From NCBI GenBank assembly GCA_050949085.1, contig JBMNFB010000009.1, positions 394,878 to 458,877 on the forward strand: DNA of 64,000 nucleotides, given 5' to 3'. This document shows, piece by piece, positions 34,066 to 43,149 of the stretch (within the stretch, counting starts at the first letter, position 1; every line of letters starts with the position of its first letter). The DNA comes from JBMNFB01 sp050949085 (GTDB lineage Bacteria > Bacillota > UBA994 > UBA5500). A model generated the notes under the pieces. It was not told the origin of the DNA. It did no database searches and worked only from the letters and a program-made list of their open reading frames with translations. Both the position numbers and the translations under genes were made by a program.

Positions 34066-35031
34066 CTATCCGCCGCTAAACACCTGGCGCAACAGTTCCT
34101 GCAGCTCTTCAAGAGAGCTCGTCTGATTGATGGCTTCCCGCGTGCGGGCCGCCTGCGGCAAGCCCTTGACGTAGGCCGCCAGTGTCTTGCGCATCTCGCG
34201 CAGAGCGACAGCTTCACCCTTGAGCTCAACGGTCAGCCGCAGGTGCTCCTGGACAATTTCCAGGCGCTCTGGCAGCGCCGGATCGGGATCATAGCTGCCG
34301 GTCTCCAGCAGTTGGCTGATCTGCTGAAACAGCCAGGGGCGCCCCATGGCTCCCCGCCCGATCATCACGGCATCGCAGCCGGTTTGCTCGATCATCGCCA
34401 GTGCATCCTCCGGGCGGACGATATTACCGTTACCGATCACCGGAATCTTCACCGCCTCACGCACCTGACGGATGATCCCCCAATCGGCCCGCCCACTATA
34501 AAACTGCTCCCGAGTGCGGCCGTGAACCGCCACAGCGGCCACGCCCGCCGCTTCCACCGCCTGGGCCAGTTCCACCGCCGCCGGCTGGTCTTCATCCCAG
34601 CCCTTGCGCATCTTCACCGTCACCGGCACAGGCACCGCCTGCACGACAGCGGCAGCAATCTCGGCCGCCAGAGGAATGTTGCGCATCAGGGCACTCCCTT
34701 CGCCATTCCTGACAATCTTTGGGGTGGGACAGCCCATATTGATGTCTATCAGGTCGCAGTCACTCAACTCCCAGGCCAACCGCGCAGCCTTCGCCATGGC
34801 CGCCGGATCGCTGCCAAAGATCTGCATGCTGATCGGCCGCTCCGCCGCAGCGACCTGCAGCATCCGCTTCGTCTTGTCCTGGCCGTAGACAAGCCCCAGG
34901 TCGCTGACCATTTCGCTGTAGACCAGGGCGCACCCAAAACGTTTGCAGATCAGACGATAGGCCTGATCGGTAAAGCCAGCCATCGGTGCCGCTATGACCC
35001 GATTTTGCAGTTTGACAGAACCTATCTGCAT
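34066..35031 (-). CDS. dusB: tRNA-dihydrouridine synthase (DusB type)
   Basis: 321 residues. Dus enzymes reduce uridines in tRNA D-loops with FMN and NADPH. The TIM-barrel motifs are APMAGFTDQAYR at 15-26, INMGCPTPKIVRNGEGSALM (with the catalytic cysteine) around 95-114, VKMRKGWD, VHGRTREQFYSG and VIGNGNI, then MIGRGAMGRPWLF. The C-terminal helical tRNA-binding domain is at 240-321. The ATG at 35031 has CAGGTGA five bases upstream; a GTG three codons earlier is part of that box. Confidence 0.95.
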   Translation of the reverse strand: MQIGSVKLQNRVIAAPMAGFTDQAYRLICKRFGCALVYSEMVSDLGLVYGQDKTKRMLQVAAAERPISMQIFGSDPAAMAKAARLAWELSDCDLIDINMGCPTPKIVRNGEGSALMRNIPLAAEIAAAVVQAVPVPVTVKMRKGWDEDQPAAVELAQAVEAAGVAAVAVHGRTREQFYSGRADWGIIRQVREAVKIPVIGNGNIVRPEDALAMIEQTGCDAVMIGRGAMGRPWLFQQISQLLETGSYDPDPALPERLEIVQEHLRLTVELKGEAVALREMRKTLAAYVKGLPQAARTREAINQTSSLEELQELLRQVFSGG

Positions 35032-35148
35032 GACGCTCACCTGCCTGAAGTCTTGACAATTAGCTCAACTGTATCTATGGTATTGTAGCACAGTTCCTCT
35101 GGGGTAAACGTGATCTTGCGCGACAGGAGAAATGGCGCAAACTCTCAA

Positions 35149-35177
35149 TTGCCTTCAGCGCTGTCGCATGTTATAAT
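35149..35177 (+). promoter_or_regulatory. promoter of tRNA-Pro
   Basis: TTGCCT (35149-35154) and consensus TATAAT (35172-35177) with a 17-bp spacer, 16 bases before the mature tRNA. Confidence 0.75.
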
Positions 35178-35193
35178 GATTGAGCGATTGCAT

Positions 35194-35270
35194 CGGGGCG
35201 TGGCTCAGCTTGGTAGAGCGCACGGTTCGGGACCGTGAGGTCGAAGGTTCAAATCCTTTCGCCCCGACCA
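35194..35270 (+). tRNA. tRNA-Pro(CGG)
   Basis: 77 nt with encoded CCA. Acceptor CGGGGCG pairs with CGCCCCG. The anticodon loop TTCGGGA gives CGG. It is transcribed alone from its own promoter. Confidence 0.96.
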
Positions 35271-35280
35271 GATGTGAACA

Positions 35281-35314
35281 AAAATCGCCCCGTCTCAGCG
35301 GGGCGATTTTTTTT
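35281..35314. terminator. bidirectional terminator after tRNA-Pro
   Basis: AAAATCGCCCCG-TCTCAG-CGGGGCGATTTT is followed by more T. It separates tRNA-Pro from the convergent gene at 35348 and has A/T runs on both sides. Confidence 0.9.
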
Positions 35315-35347
35315 GCTTCCTGTACCACAGGAAGGTGCTATCTACTC

Positions 35348-35776
35348 TCAGCCACAGTCGCCATCGTCATCAGCATCCAGCGCCTCGTCCAACAACTGGA
35401 TGGCGGTTTCGACGCAGAATTCCACATACCCGGCACAGGTTGCCCGATAGTCATCGCCGGCCGGCTTGATGTCACAACAATTCATGGAACCATATTTCGC
35501 CTGAAAAGCTTCCACCAGTTGCTTGGTGACGGTGCGCAGCTGATCCGCCCGCGGCTCACCCATGGTGCGTCCCAGGTAGAGACCGAGCCCGGCAATGGCT
35601 CCGGCCAGGGCGCCGCAGAGGCCGCCGCTAGCGACGCCGCCTCCAAAGCCGCCCATCAGCTTCAGACCAAGATCGCGCTCAGCCTGGCTGAGATGTCCCG
35701 ACATCCCCAGCCATGCTGCTTCAGCACAGTTATATTTCTGCTCATAGAATTCGCGCGCAAGTGCTGCTTCGCTCAT
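35348..35776 (-). CDS. C_GCAxxG_C_C family putative redox protein
   Basis: 142 residues. The family's spaced cysteines are visible: NCAEAAW at 16-22, GLCGALAGAIAG near 52-63, MNCCDIK near 98-104, and CAGYVEFC near 113-120. The name describes this conserved pattern; members often accompany anaerobic redox enzymes and may bind metal. The C-terminus is acidic (DEALDADDDGDCG). It is monocistronic with its own upstream region. The biochemical role is not known. Confidence 0.85.
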   Translation of the reverse strand: MSEAALAREFYEQKYNCAEAAWLGMSGHLSQAERDLGLKLMGGFGGGVASGGLCGALAGAIAGLGLYLGRTMGEPRADQLRTVTKQLVEAFQAKYGSMNCCDIKPAGDDYRATCAGYVEFCVETAIQLLDEALDADDDGDCG

Positions 35777-35843
35777 GTTTCAACCCTCCTCCATTACATA
35801 TGGCTATATTATAGCACCATGTAATAAGGAAAGGCGATGGTTC

Positions 35844-36752
35844 TTATTTCTCTCCGACGATCCGCACTTCTGGCTCCAGCCGGACGCCAAACTTCTCGTG
35901 CACCGTCTCCTGCACATGATGAATCAATTGCTCCACATCGGCTGCGGTCGCACCACCCACGTTGACAACAAAGCCAGCGTGCAGCGTGCTCACTTCGGCT
36001 CCGCCGATTCGCTTACCCTTGAGGCCGGCATCCTGGATCAGCGCCCCCGCGTAGTGGCCTGGCGGACGCTTGAAGGTGCTGCCGGCACTGGGCAGGTGCA
36101 GCGGCTGCTTGGCCCGGCGCCGGGCGGCCAGATCGGCGATAATCGCCTGGCTCGTGTCCGGATCCTGCGGTTGCAGCCGTAGCGCTGCCTTGACGACAAT
36201 CAGCTCCTTGCCCTGCAGAGCGCTATGTCGATAGCCAAAATTCAGCTCCTCCGCCTGAAACTCGTGCAGCTGCCCCGCATAATCCATCGCCCAGACGCGA
36301 GCGATAACGTCCTTCATCTCGCCGCCATATGCCCCGGCGTTCATCAACACCGCACCGCCCAGCGTACCAGGAATGCCAGCAGCAAACTCCAGTCCACCCA
36401 GCGAGGCATCCACCGCTGCGCGCGCCAGCGCCGCCAGGGAGATCCCGGCTTCGGCTTCCATTCCCTCCTCGGTCAGCGTCACCGTGGACATCGCGCCAGC
36501 AACCTTGATCACCACGGCGCGAATCCCCCTATCGCGTACCAGAAGGTTGCTGCCGTTACCCATCACGAAGATCGGCAACTCATGCTCGCCACAGAACTGG
36601 ACAACCTGCTGCAGCTCCTCAATGGTACGAGGAACGACCAACGCATCCGCCGGACCACCGATGTCAAAAGTGGTGTGACGGCTCATCGGCTCGTGCAGAT
36701 GTACTGCCTCCGGGAAAGCAGCCTGCAGACGGCGCAAAATCTCGTCCGTCAA
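35844..36752 (-). CDS. murB: UDP-N-acetylenolpyruvoylglucosamine reductase
   Basis: 302 residues. MurB reduces UDP-GlcNAc-enolpyruvate to UDP-MurNAc in the cytoplasm, with FAD and NADPH. The FAD-binding part has HTTFDIGGPADALVVP (25-40) and PIFVMGNGSNLLVRDRGI. Further motifs are LGGLEFAAGIPGTLGGAVLM with NAGAYGG, GYRHSAL, and PSAGSTFKRPPGH with the catalytic serine. Length fits type II MurB. murC is 10 kb away on the other strand. Confidence 0.96.
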   Translation of the reverse strand: MTDEILRRLQAAFPEAVHLHEPMSRHTTFDIGGPADALVVPRTIEELQQVVQFCGEHELPIFVMGNGSNLLVRDRGIRAVVIKVAGAMSTVTLTEEGMEAEAGISLAALARAAVDASLGGLEFAAGIPGTLGGAVLMNAGAYGGEMKDVIARVWAMDYAGQLHEFQAEELNFGYRHSALQGKELIVVKAALRLQPQDPDTSQAIIADLAARRRAKQPLHLPSAGSTFKRPPGHYAGALIQDAGLKGKRIGGAEVSTLHAGFVVNVGGATAADVEQLIHHVQETVHEKFGVRLEPEVRIVGEK

Positions 36753-36782
36753 GTCTAACCAGCCCCTCTTCCTAAAAATTGC

Positions 36783-37880
36783 TCAGCTCTGGCGCAAATC
36801 GCGCGGATAGGACGTGAGTGTGCGGGCGCCTGCAGCCGTAATCACCACGTTATCCTCGATACGCACCCCGCCTTTGCCAGGCAGATAGATCCCTGGCTCG
36901 ATGGTGAACGTATGCCCCGGCTGCAGAATCTGCTCATTCCCACTGACGATATAGGGTTCCTCATGCACTTCCAGACCTATTCCGTGCCCGGTGCGATGGG
37001 TAAAGTACTCGCCATAACCACCGTCGACAATCACCTGGCGGGTGACGGCATCCACAGCCCCAGCCGTCATCCCCGCTCGGGCCGCCTCGCAGCCGGCAGC
37101 ATTGGCCTGCAGCACCAGTTCATAGATCCGGTTCATCTCTTCATCCAGATCGCCGGTCGCAAACGTCCGGGTGATATCGGACACGTAACCATCGATGGAA
37201 GCGCCCAGATCGGCCAGCACCAGATCGCCTGGCTCCACGCGGCGCTCGCTGGCGCTGGCATGCGGCAAGGCAGTGCGCTCTCCAGAGACGACTGTGATAA
37301 AGGCCACGCCAGCCTCGGGATAGTGCTGCCGCAGAGCAGCGATGGCGGCTGACTGCAGCTCCAGCTCGGTGGGCCGTTCTTCCAGTCGCTCCCTGATGGC
37401 GTCCAGCATCACGTTCACTGCATCGGCGGCGCGCTGAATCGCCGCTAGCTCCGCCTCATCCTTCGCCATGCGCAGTTCGGCTAACAGCGGCCGCGCGTCC
37501 ACCGGCTGGCAACCGCCCACTGCCTGCGCTACCAGGTCATATTCCAGCAGTCGACACGCGCGATATTCAAAGGCGATTCTGCCGCCCCAGTTTCCGCCCC
37601 TAAGGCCTGCCGTAAGCGCTGCCTGCGGGCCGGCTTCATCCGTATAGGTCAGCAGATTATCGATTCCCGTACCACGTCTCACTCGCTCAGCTTCAAAGGC
37701 AGGGCAGAAGAACGCTGCTTCACCCTCTGCGGGTACCAGCAGAAATGCCGGCCGCTCGCTCATCCCCATCCGAAACCCGCTTAAGTAGACCAAACTTGCT
37801 CCCGGCACCACAACAAAACCAGCCAGGCCTTCCCGCCGGGCCACTTCCTGCAGCCTGGCCACCCGCGCCTGATTAATCAT
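36783..37880 (-). CDS. M24-family Xaa-Pro aminopeptidase
   Basis: 365 residues. It removes N-terminal residues before proline. The creatinase-like N-terminal domain is at 1-130 and the pita-bread catalytic domain at 140-365. Metal ligands are seen in LADLGASIDGYVSDITRTFA (two Asp), HRTGHGIGLEVHEEPYI (His), FTIEPGIYLPGKGGVRIED (two Glu). Its start overlaps the histidine-kinase gene by 8 bases. PepQ/PepP-type; exact specificity unknown. Confidence 0.93.
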   Translation of the reverse strand: MINQARVARLQEVARREGLAGFVVVPGASLVYLSGFRMGMSERPAFLLVPAEGEAAFFCPAFEAERVRRGTGIDNLLTYTDEAGPQAALTAGLRGGNWGGRIAFEYRACRLLEYDLVAQAVGGCQPVDARPLLAELRMAKDEAELAAIQRAADAVNVMLDAIRERLEERPTELELQSAAIAALRQHYPEAGVAFITVVSGERTALPHASASERRVEPGDLVLADLGASIDGYVSDITRTFATGDLDEEMNRIYELVLQANAAGCEAARAGMTAGAVDAVTRQVIVDGGYGEYFTHRTGHGIGLEVHEEPYIVSGNEQILQPGHTFTIEPGIYLPGKGGVRIEDNVVITAAGARTLTSYPRDLRQS

Positions 37881-39267
37881 CCGGCAACCCCTCCTCTGTT
37901 CTCGGTAAAGTAACCATAAATCGGCTTCCCTTACCTAATTGGCTCTGCACGCTGATCTTCCCTGCATGCAGCTGGACAATCCGTTCGACAATGGCGAGAC
38001 CGAGCCCGCTGCCGCCAGTGTCGCGCAATCGCGCCTTGTCGCCGCGGTAGAAGCGATCAAAGATATGGGGCAGATCGGCCGGATCGATCCCTGCACCCTG
38101 GTCGATCACCGTCAACCAGAAGCGATGCGAATCCAGCTCCTCCCGAAACTCCACCGTCTGGCCCGGCTGGCTATGCTTGATGGCGTTATCGCCGAGATTG
38201 AGGAACACCTGCTTCAGCTTTTCGGGATCGGCCGGCAGAGTGATAGGCACCAGCAGCGCCTCATGCCGCAGCGTGACACCGCGGCTCGCGGCCAGAGGCT
38301 GCAACAACTGAACGATAGAGGCGACCAGTTCGCTGGGATTGACAAGCTCCTTCTGCAGGTGCACCGTGCCTTCCAGGCGGCTGACCTGCAGCAGTTCCTC
38401 CACCAGCCCGTGCAGCCGCTCCAGCTCATGCAGGGCAGCGTTGAGCAGCTCCTCAAGTCGCCCAGGCGGCAAGTTGCTGCCGCCCGCCGCCAACGGTTCC
38501 AGCAGGGCCTGTAGCGAGGCCAGCGGCGTGCGCAGCTCGTGGGCAGCATCGGCCAGGAACTGATTGCGCAGCCGCTCCAGCTGTTTCAGCTTTTCAGCCA
38601 TCAGATTAAAGTTATGAGTCAGGGTAGCCAGTTCATCCCGTCCCCGCGGCGGCACTGGCCGATGCGGCTCCCCCCGGGTCAGCCGCTGCACCGACTGGTC
38701 CAGCAGCTGAACAGGCCGCACGAGCCGCCGCGCCAGGACGCTGCTGGCCAGAATTGTCAGCAGCAGGATCAGCACAACGCTGCCCAGAAGCGTCCAGAGC
38801 AACTGCATCAGCAGCTGCTGCAAGTCATGCAGCCCCTCAACGTAGAGCAGACAACCGACAACCTGGCGTGCCTGCCAGACAGGCACCGCCGTCTGCATCG
38901 TCCAGACTGTCTTGCCCCGATAGTGGTTGGCCGCCGGTTTCCCCTGCAACGCAGCCCTAACCTCGGGGTACCTGGCGAGAGAGGTGCCTGCCGAATAGGT
39001 GCCAAAGGGATCGAGCACTACCTGGCCAGCCTCATCCAGCAGAATCAGTCTCCCCGGCAATTGCTGCCCCAACGCCGCCAGGGAGGCCTGCTGTTCGGGC
39101 AATGCCAGGCGACCCAGTCCCGTGGCAGCGATCTGGGTTTGCAGCAGCTGGGCCGAGCGCTGTTGCTCCAGCAGGTAAGCATAGATGGTGCCGAACAATA
39201 CCAGCGACAGGGCCAGCAGACTGATAACGATAACGGTGCCATATGACACCACAAGTCGACGCCACAT
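37873..39267 (-). CDS. sensor histidine kinase
   Basis: 464 residues. Two membrane helices (about 7-32 and 155-178) enclose an extracellular sensor of about 120 residues (GRLILLDEAGQVVLDPFGTY, with a GKTVWTMQTAVPV stretch). A HAMP segment follows, then the dimerisation/phosphoacceptor helix ADAAHELRTPLASLQ (His about 243) and the ATPase domain: N box LGDNAIKHS, G1 DQGAGIDPADLPHIF, G2 GGSGLGLAIVERI. The partner regulator ends one base upstream. The signal sensed is unknown. Confidence 0.94.
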   Translation of the reverse strand: MWRRLVVSYGTVIVISLLALSLVLFGTIYAYLLEQQRSAQLLQTQIAATGLGRLALPEQQASLAALGQQLPGRLILLDEAGQVVLDPFGTYSAGTSLARYPEVRAALQGKPAANHYRGKTVWTMQTAVPVWQARQVVGCLLYVEGLHDLQQLLMQLLWTLLGSVVLILLLTILASSVLARRLVRPVQLLDQSVQRLTRGEPHRPVPPRGRDELATLTHNFNLMAEKLKQLERLRNQFLADAAHELRTPLASLQALLEPLAAGGSNLPPGRLEELLNAALHELERLHGLVEELLQVSRLEGTVHLQKELVNPSELVASIVQLLQPLAASRGVTLRHEALLVPITLPADPEKLKQVFLNLGDNAIKHSQPGQTVEFREELDSHRFWLTVIDQGAGIDPADLPHIFDRFYRGDKARLRDTGGSGLGLAIVERIVQLHAGKISVQSQLGKGSRFMVTLPRTEEGLPDD

Positions 39268-39268
39268 G

Positions 39269-39955
39269 CTAACGCTCCTCGCGCCAATAGTAGCCGTGCC
39301 CGCGCGCCGTCAACAGGTAGATCGGCCGACTGGGCTCCGGCTCCAGCTTGTCGCGCAGGCGATGCACGTGCACGTCCACCGTGCGCGTATCACCTGCGAA
39401 ATCGTAATCCCAGACGTTCTGCAGCAGCTGCTCACGGGTATAGATCCGCCCGGGATGAGTGGCCAGCAGAATCAGCAGATCAAACTCCTTGGCCGTCAGC
39501 TCCAGCTCCTCCTCGCCCTTGCAGATCAGGCGCCGGTTGAGGTCGATGGTGAAGTCGGGAAACCTGAGCAGCGGCTGATCGGCCAGGCTCCGGCCGCGAC
39601 GCAGCACCGCCTTGATCCGGGCGATCAGCTCGCGCCCGTGGAACGGCTTAACGATATAGTCGTCAGCGCCGATCTCCAGCCCGAGGATGCGATCCAGCGC
39701 CTCGCCGCGGGCAGAAAGCATGATCACCGGAATCTGCGACCCCTGAGCGCGCAGGTCGCGGCAGACGGTGATGCCATCCTTGCCCGGCAGCATCACATCC
39801 AGCAAGACCAGATCGATGCCGCCCTGAGCGAGGCGCGGCAGCACGTCATCACCGCGACCCAGCGACTCCACCTGATAGCCAGCCTGCTCCAGGGTCAGCG
39901 TCAGGCCCTTCACCAGGCCGGGTTCATCGTCCACGATCAAGATTCGTTCATTCAA
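39269..39955 (-). CDS. OmpR-family response regulator
   Basis: 228 residues. The receiver domain has the acidic pair in ILIVDDEPG, the phospho-acceptor Asp in LVLLDVMLPGKDG, and the Lys of DDYIVKPF. A winged-helix DNA-binding domain follows (ELTAKEFDLLILLATHPGRI, then TVDVHVHRLRDKLEP). The TTG at 39955 (AAAGGCGGTGG upstream) is preferred over the ATG-type frame from 40015, which adds 20 unrelated residues. It forms a two-component system with the kinase downstream. Confidence 0.94.
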   Translation of the reverse strand: MNERILIVDDEPGLVKGLTLTLEQAGYQVESLGRGDDVLPRLAQGGIDLVLLDVMLPGKDGITVCRDLRAQGSQIPVIMLSARGEALDRILGLEIGADDYIVKPFHGRELIARIKAVLRRGRSLADQPLLRFPDFTIDLNRRLICKGEEELELTAKEFDLLILLATHPGRIYTREQLLQNVWDYDFAGDTRTVDVHVHRLRDKLEPEPSRPIYLLTARGHGYYWREER

Positions 39956-40028
39956 ACTATCCACCGCCTTTTCTACAAAACCATCACGTTGGCGGTTCCG
40001 AGACAGCTGCTGCAAGAGGAAGTTAAGA

Positions 40029-40478
40029 TCAGGATGGCGCTTCAGAACCGTTCTCAGACGCTGCTTCCCTTGAGGGATTTCCCCCTCCCATCTCCAACAC
40101 CTGCTGCAAGAGATTTTTATCCAGCTGGTGGGTGAGCAGAGCGCTCACCTCGGTCGGCAGCAGAAATGCTCCCCATTCAATCTCCGCTCCATCCACCTGC
40201 AAGCTGTCGCTCTCTGTAGTCATCACAAACCAATGCACGCGTTTCGGCTGCAAGCGCCCATCAGGGCGGCGGAAGCTGTAGGCCGTATCGGGAGCTGCGG
40301 CCACAATCCGGGCCTGCAGGCCGGCTTCCTCGGCCACCTCGCGCAGCGCAGCCTGCGTGGCCGTTTCGCCTGCTTCCAGATGTCCTTTGGGGAAAACGTA
40401 CTCGCCGCGAAAATTGCGCAGGATCAGGACTCGATCCTGCCAGAAGACGATTCCTCCGGCGCTGACCTCCTCCCGCAT
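40029..40478 (-). CDS. Nudix hydrolase
   Basis: 149 residues. The Nudix box is complete: GHLEAGETATQAALREVAEE plus AGL (about 31-53), giving GX5EX7REVXEEXGL. The N-terminus EEVSAGGIVFWQDRVLIL is typical of diadenosine-polyphosphate or nucleotide-sugar type hydrolases. The C-terminal 35 residues are not conserved in character (serine/glutamate-rich). The substrate cannot be told. It lies 4 bases after a small gene in the same operon. Confidence 0.9.
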   Translation of the reverse strand: MREEVSAGGIVFWQDRVLILRNFRGEYVFPKGHLEAGETATQAALREVAEEAGLQARIVAAAPDTAYSFRRPDGRLQPKRVHWFVMTTESDSLQVDGAEIEWGAFLLPTEVSALLTHQLDKNLLQQVLEMGGGNPSREAASENGSEAPS

Positions 40479-40482
40479 CTTG

Positions 40483-40662
40483 TCACCTCATCTCATCCCG
40501 GTCGCGCCAGGCTGCGCGACGATTGACAAAGTCGCACAGCCGATTGTGGGCGCGAACCTCCAGATATTCATCCACCGCGTCGTCCCACTGCGGATTAGTA
40601 CCGCCCCAGGCAAAAAGCTCAGGCATCCGCAACGGACGACACTTGATCCCCCGTCTGGTCAC
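40483..40662 (-). CDS. small basic protein of unknown function upstream of the Nudix gene
   Basis: 59 residues, starting GTG eight bases after a good AAGGAGG. The product begins MTRRGIKCRPLRMPELFAWG, then a NPQWDDAVDEYLEVRAHNRL stretch, and ends arginine-rich (RRAAWRDRDEMR). The stop is 4 bases before the Nudix ATG, and the SD of the latter (AGGTGA) spans that stop, so the two look coupled. I do not recognise the protein. It contains only two cysteines. Confidence 0.7.
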   Translation of the reverse strand: MTRRGIKCRPLRMPELFAWGGTNPQWDDAVDEYLEVRAHNRLCDFVNRRAAWRDRDEMR

Positions 40663-40716
40663 CGACTAGCCCTCCTTCCCGGCCGAATCTGTCCGTGGAG
40701 GGCAGGCCACTGCTCT

Positions 40717-42411
40717 CTACATCTGCTCTGGAGCAGCAATCCCCAACAGCCCCAGTCCTTTCTTCAGCACCAGGGCGACGGCCTCCACAAGAGCCAGGCG
40801 CGCTGCCTCCACATGACTAGCTTCCCCAATAATCCTGCATTCGTGGTAGAAGTGATTGAAGGCCTGGGCCAGATCCAGCAGGTAGCGCGACATGGTCGAG
40901 GGTTCATAGGCCAGCGCCGCCTTCTCCACCGTCTCCGGGAAGAGGCTGAGCTGCTTGAGCACCCGCTGGGCCGGAGCATCGGTAAGGCCGGCCAGGTCGG
41001 CCGGCAGCTGGGCCGGCGCCACTGCCCGCCGCAATACCGAGCGGCAGCGCGCATGCGTATACTGCAGATACGGTCCGGTTTCGCCGTCAAAATTGAGCAC
41101 TTCATTCCAGTCAAAAATGATGTCCTTGACCCGGCTATTGCGCAGCGCGCTGAAGATCACCGCACCGATACCCACCTGTTCCGCCACAGCATCCCGATTC
41201 GGCAGATCCGGGTTCTTGTCAGTGATGATCTGAGCGATGCGCTCGGTAGCCTCGTTGATCACGTCGTCCAGCAAAATTACCTGGCCCTTGCGGGTAGACA
41301 TCTTCCCCTCCGGCAGGCGAACCAGGCCGAAGGAGACATGTACAATCTGATCAGCCCATTCCTGCCCCATCCGCTTCAGCACCAGCTTCAGCTGCTGGAA
41401 ATGCAGGGACTGATCCATGGCCACCACATAGATGATCTGCTCCGGGTCAAACGTCTCGCGCCGATAGAAGGCCGCCGCCAGATCGCGTGTGGCGTAGAGG
41501 GTCGCGCCGTCCGATTTCTGCAGGATGCAGGGTGGCAGATCGCCAGGCAGAGGCACCACCAGCGCCCCCTCGCTGATCTCGGTGACGCCCGCAGCTTTCG
41601 CCTTCTCAATGACTCCCTCCAGCTGATCTTCATAGAAACTTTCGCCGGTGTAGTGGTCAAAATGGATGCCCAACCGCTGATAGACCTTGCGCAGATTCTG
41701 CAGCGTCACTTCGCAGAACAGGCGCCAGAGCCGCGTCGCCTCGGCGTCGCCCTCTTCCAGGCGCCGGAACCAGGCCCGGGCCTCGTCGCGCAGCTCGGGA
41801 TGCGCCTCCTCTTCCTGATGGAACTTGACATAGAGCTTAAAGAGTTTGTCCAGCCCATCCTCGGTGAGGGGATCGTTATCGGCCCACTTCAGATAGGCCA
41901 CGATCAGCGTGCCGAACTGGGTGCCCCAGTCGCCAAGATGATTGACGCCGATCACGTTATAGCCCAGGGCGCGATAGAGGCGGCCGATGGAGTTGCCCAG
42001 CACCGTCGTCGGCAGATGCCCGAAGCTGAACGGCTTGGCGATGTTCGGCGACGAAAAATCGATGACGATGTTCTTACCCTGGCCTTGCTGGCTATTGCCA
42101 TATTCCTCACCCGCCTGGCCGATCTCCTGCAATACATCCCGCGCTAGCGACTGCGGCTTCAGGAAGAAGTTGAGGTAGCCACCGACTGCCTCCGCCCGTT
42201 CAAAGGCCGGCGGCAGCTGAACCCGACCAGCCAGGTCCTGCGCAATCAGCGGCGGTGCCTTGCGCAGCGCGCGGGCCAGAGGGAAGCAGGGCAGCGCGAG
42301 ATCGCCCATCTGGGGATCTGGCGGCAACTCCAGCGCATCAGCCACCCGCTGGGGCTCCCCGCCGAGCAGAGGTGCCAGCGCGGCGGCAACCTGTGATCGA
42401 AAGATCTGCAT
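40717..42411 (-). CDS. argS: arginyl-tRNA synthetase
   Basis: 564 residues, the usual length. ArgRS charges tRNA-Arg. The N-terminal tRNA-binding domain is at 1-110. The class I HIGH-equivalent is in FSSPNIAKPFSFGHLPTTV (FGH) and the KMSKS-equivalent is GKMSTRKGQV. The anticodon-binding domain ends the protein (YEPSTMSRYLLDLAQAFNHF, then GLLGIAAPEQM). The ATG at 42411 has GAGGAGGAA six bases upstream; the longer frame from 42552 would read through the T-box leader. Confidence 0.97.
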   Translation of the reverse strand: MQIFRSQVAAALAPLLGGEPQRVADALELPPDPQMGDLALPCFPLARALRKAPPLIAQDLAGRVQLPPAFERAEAVGGYLNFFLKPQSLARDVLQEIGQAGEEYGNSQQGQGKNIVIDFSSPNIAKPFSFGHLPTTVLGNSIGRLYRALGYNVIGVNHLGDWGTQFGTLIVAYLKWADNDPLTEDGLDKLFKLYVKFHQEEEAHPELRDEARAWFRRLEEGDAEATRLWRLFCEVTLQNLRKVYQRLGIHFDHYTGESFYEDQLEGVIEKAKAAGVTEISEGALVVPLPGDLPPCILQKSDGATLYATRDLAAAFYRRETFDPEQIIYVVAMDQSLHFQQLKLVLKRMGQEWADQIVHVSFGLVRLPEGKMSTRKGQVILLDDVINEATERIAQIITDKNPDLPNRDAVAEQVGIGAVIFSALRNSRVKDIIFDWNEVLNFDGETGPYLQYTHARCRSVLRRAVAPAQLPADLAGLTDAPAQRVLKQLSLFPETVEKAALAYEPSTMSRYLLDLAQAFNHFYHECRIIGEASHVEAARLALVEAVALVLKKGLGLLGIAAPEQM

Positions 42412-42448
42412 CAGAAATTCCTCCTCAGTGACGTAATCAGTTGGGGAA

Positions 42449-42690
42449 AATAACAAACCCCTCGTCTCCAGGATCAAGAGACGAGAGGTTCTCCCGCGGT
42501 ACCACTCTTCTTGGCGCCAGGGCGCCCACTTTGGCTGAATAACGGTCAGCACCGACCAGCCCTACTATCTTTCAGGTTCAGGCTGGCAGCTCCCAGGTGC
42601 GCTTCACAGATTGGCTGGACCGGCTTTCACCCTCCCGGCTCGCTGCGCTCAGCTGGCCTCTGCTACTCTCCTGCTCATCGCTTTGGCTAA
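42449..42690 (-). promoter_or_regulatory. T-box leader of argS (Arg specifier CGC)
   Basis: In minus-strand sense: stem I with AGGAGAGTAGC, specifier loop GTGAAG-CGC-ACC (codon CGC, arginine) near 42604-42597, T-box sequence AAGAGTGGTACCGCGG at 42509-42494, then the terminator hairpin ACCTCTCGTCTC...GAGACGAGGGG with a T-rich tail (42489-42445). Uncharged tRNA-Arg would stabilise the antiterminator. Confidence 0.93.
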
Positions 42691-42691
42691 T

Positions 42692-42720
42692 AGTGTATAT
42701 TAGCACCCTGGCCCCGTCAA
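42692..42720 (-). promoter_or_regulatory. sigma-A promoter of the argS T-box
   Basis: TTGACG (42720-42715) and TACACT (42697-42692), 17-bp spacer, minus strand. Confidence 0.7.
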
Positions 42721-42743
42721 GCGCAGGGGCAGGCCTTCCCAAG

Positions 42744-43016
42744 CTAGAATTTACCCACTATCAGGAGGATACCCAAAACCAGAAATGCGATGCCGGAAGC
42801 AAACTGGATGCATTGGGCAGGAACGACCTTCGTCAGGGCAGTACCGGCCAGCACTCCCACCAGCGAGCTGGCTACCAACGCCAGGGCCGCTCCCAGAAAG
42901 ACGGCGCGGGGAGACTTATCCTGCGCCACCAGGAGCATGGTGGTCAGCTGCGTCTTGTCGCCCAGTTCGGCAACAAACACCAGGAAAAACGTGCTGATGA
43001 CGACTCTTAAGAACAT
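42744..43016 (-). CDS. half-size GDT1/TMEM165 (UPF0016) family transporter
   Basis: 90 residues with three membrane helices (about 4-20, 31-52, 66-88). The family motif ExGDKT is present as FVAELGDKTQLTTMLL. Eukaryotic and cyanobacterial members have two such halves and move Mn2+/Ca2+ against H+; bacterial half-size genes are expected to work as dimers, often with a second half encoded next door. No second half is seen here. The ATG at 43016 has GGGAGG eight bases upstream. No manganese riboswitch was recognised upstream. Confidence 0.85.
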   Translation of the reverse strand: MFLRVVISTFFLVFVAELGDKTQLTTMLLVAQDKSPRAVFLGAALALVASSLVGVLAGTALTKVVPAQCIQFASGIAFLVLGILLIVGKF

Positions 43017-43092
43017 GGCCATGACCTCCCTCGGCAATCCTGCCTCTGCCTGCATTCACTAACAAGCCTATTCCGGGGAGGACGAGTTAATG

Positions 43093-43125
43093 ATAAAACC
43101 CCGTGGCAGGATTGGCCACGGGGTA
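43093..43125 (-). terminator. terminator after lemA
   Basis: On the minus strand ACCCCGTGGC-CAATCCT-GCCACGGGGT is followed by TTTATC. Confidence 0.85.
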
Positions 43126-43149
43126 GCAATACGCCTCCGATGCGACCGG

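Noticed and set aside
40357..42147. 596-residue plus-strand reading frame across argS
   Set aside because: Antisense to argS, Leu/Gln/Arg/His-rich and without any recognisable domain.
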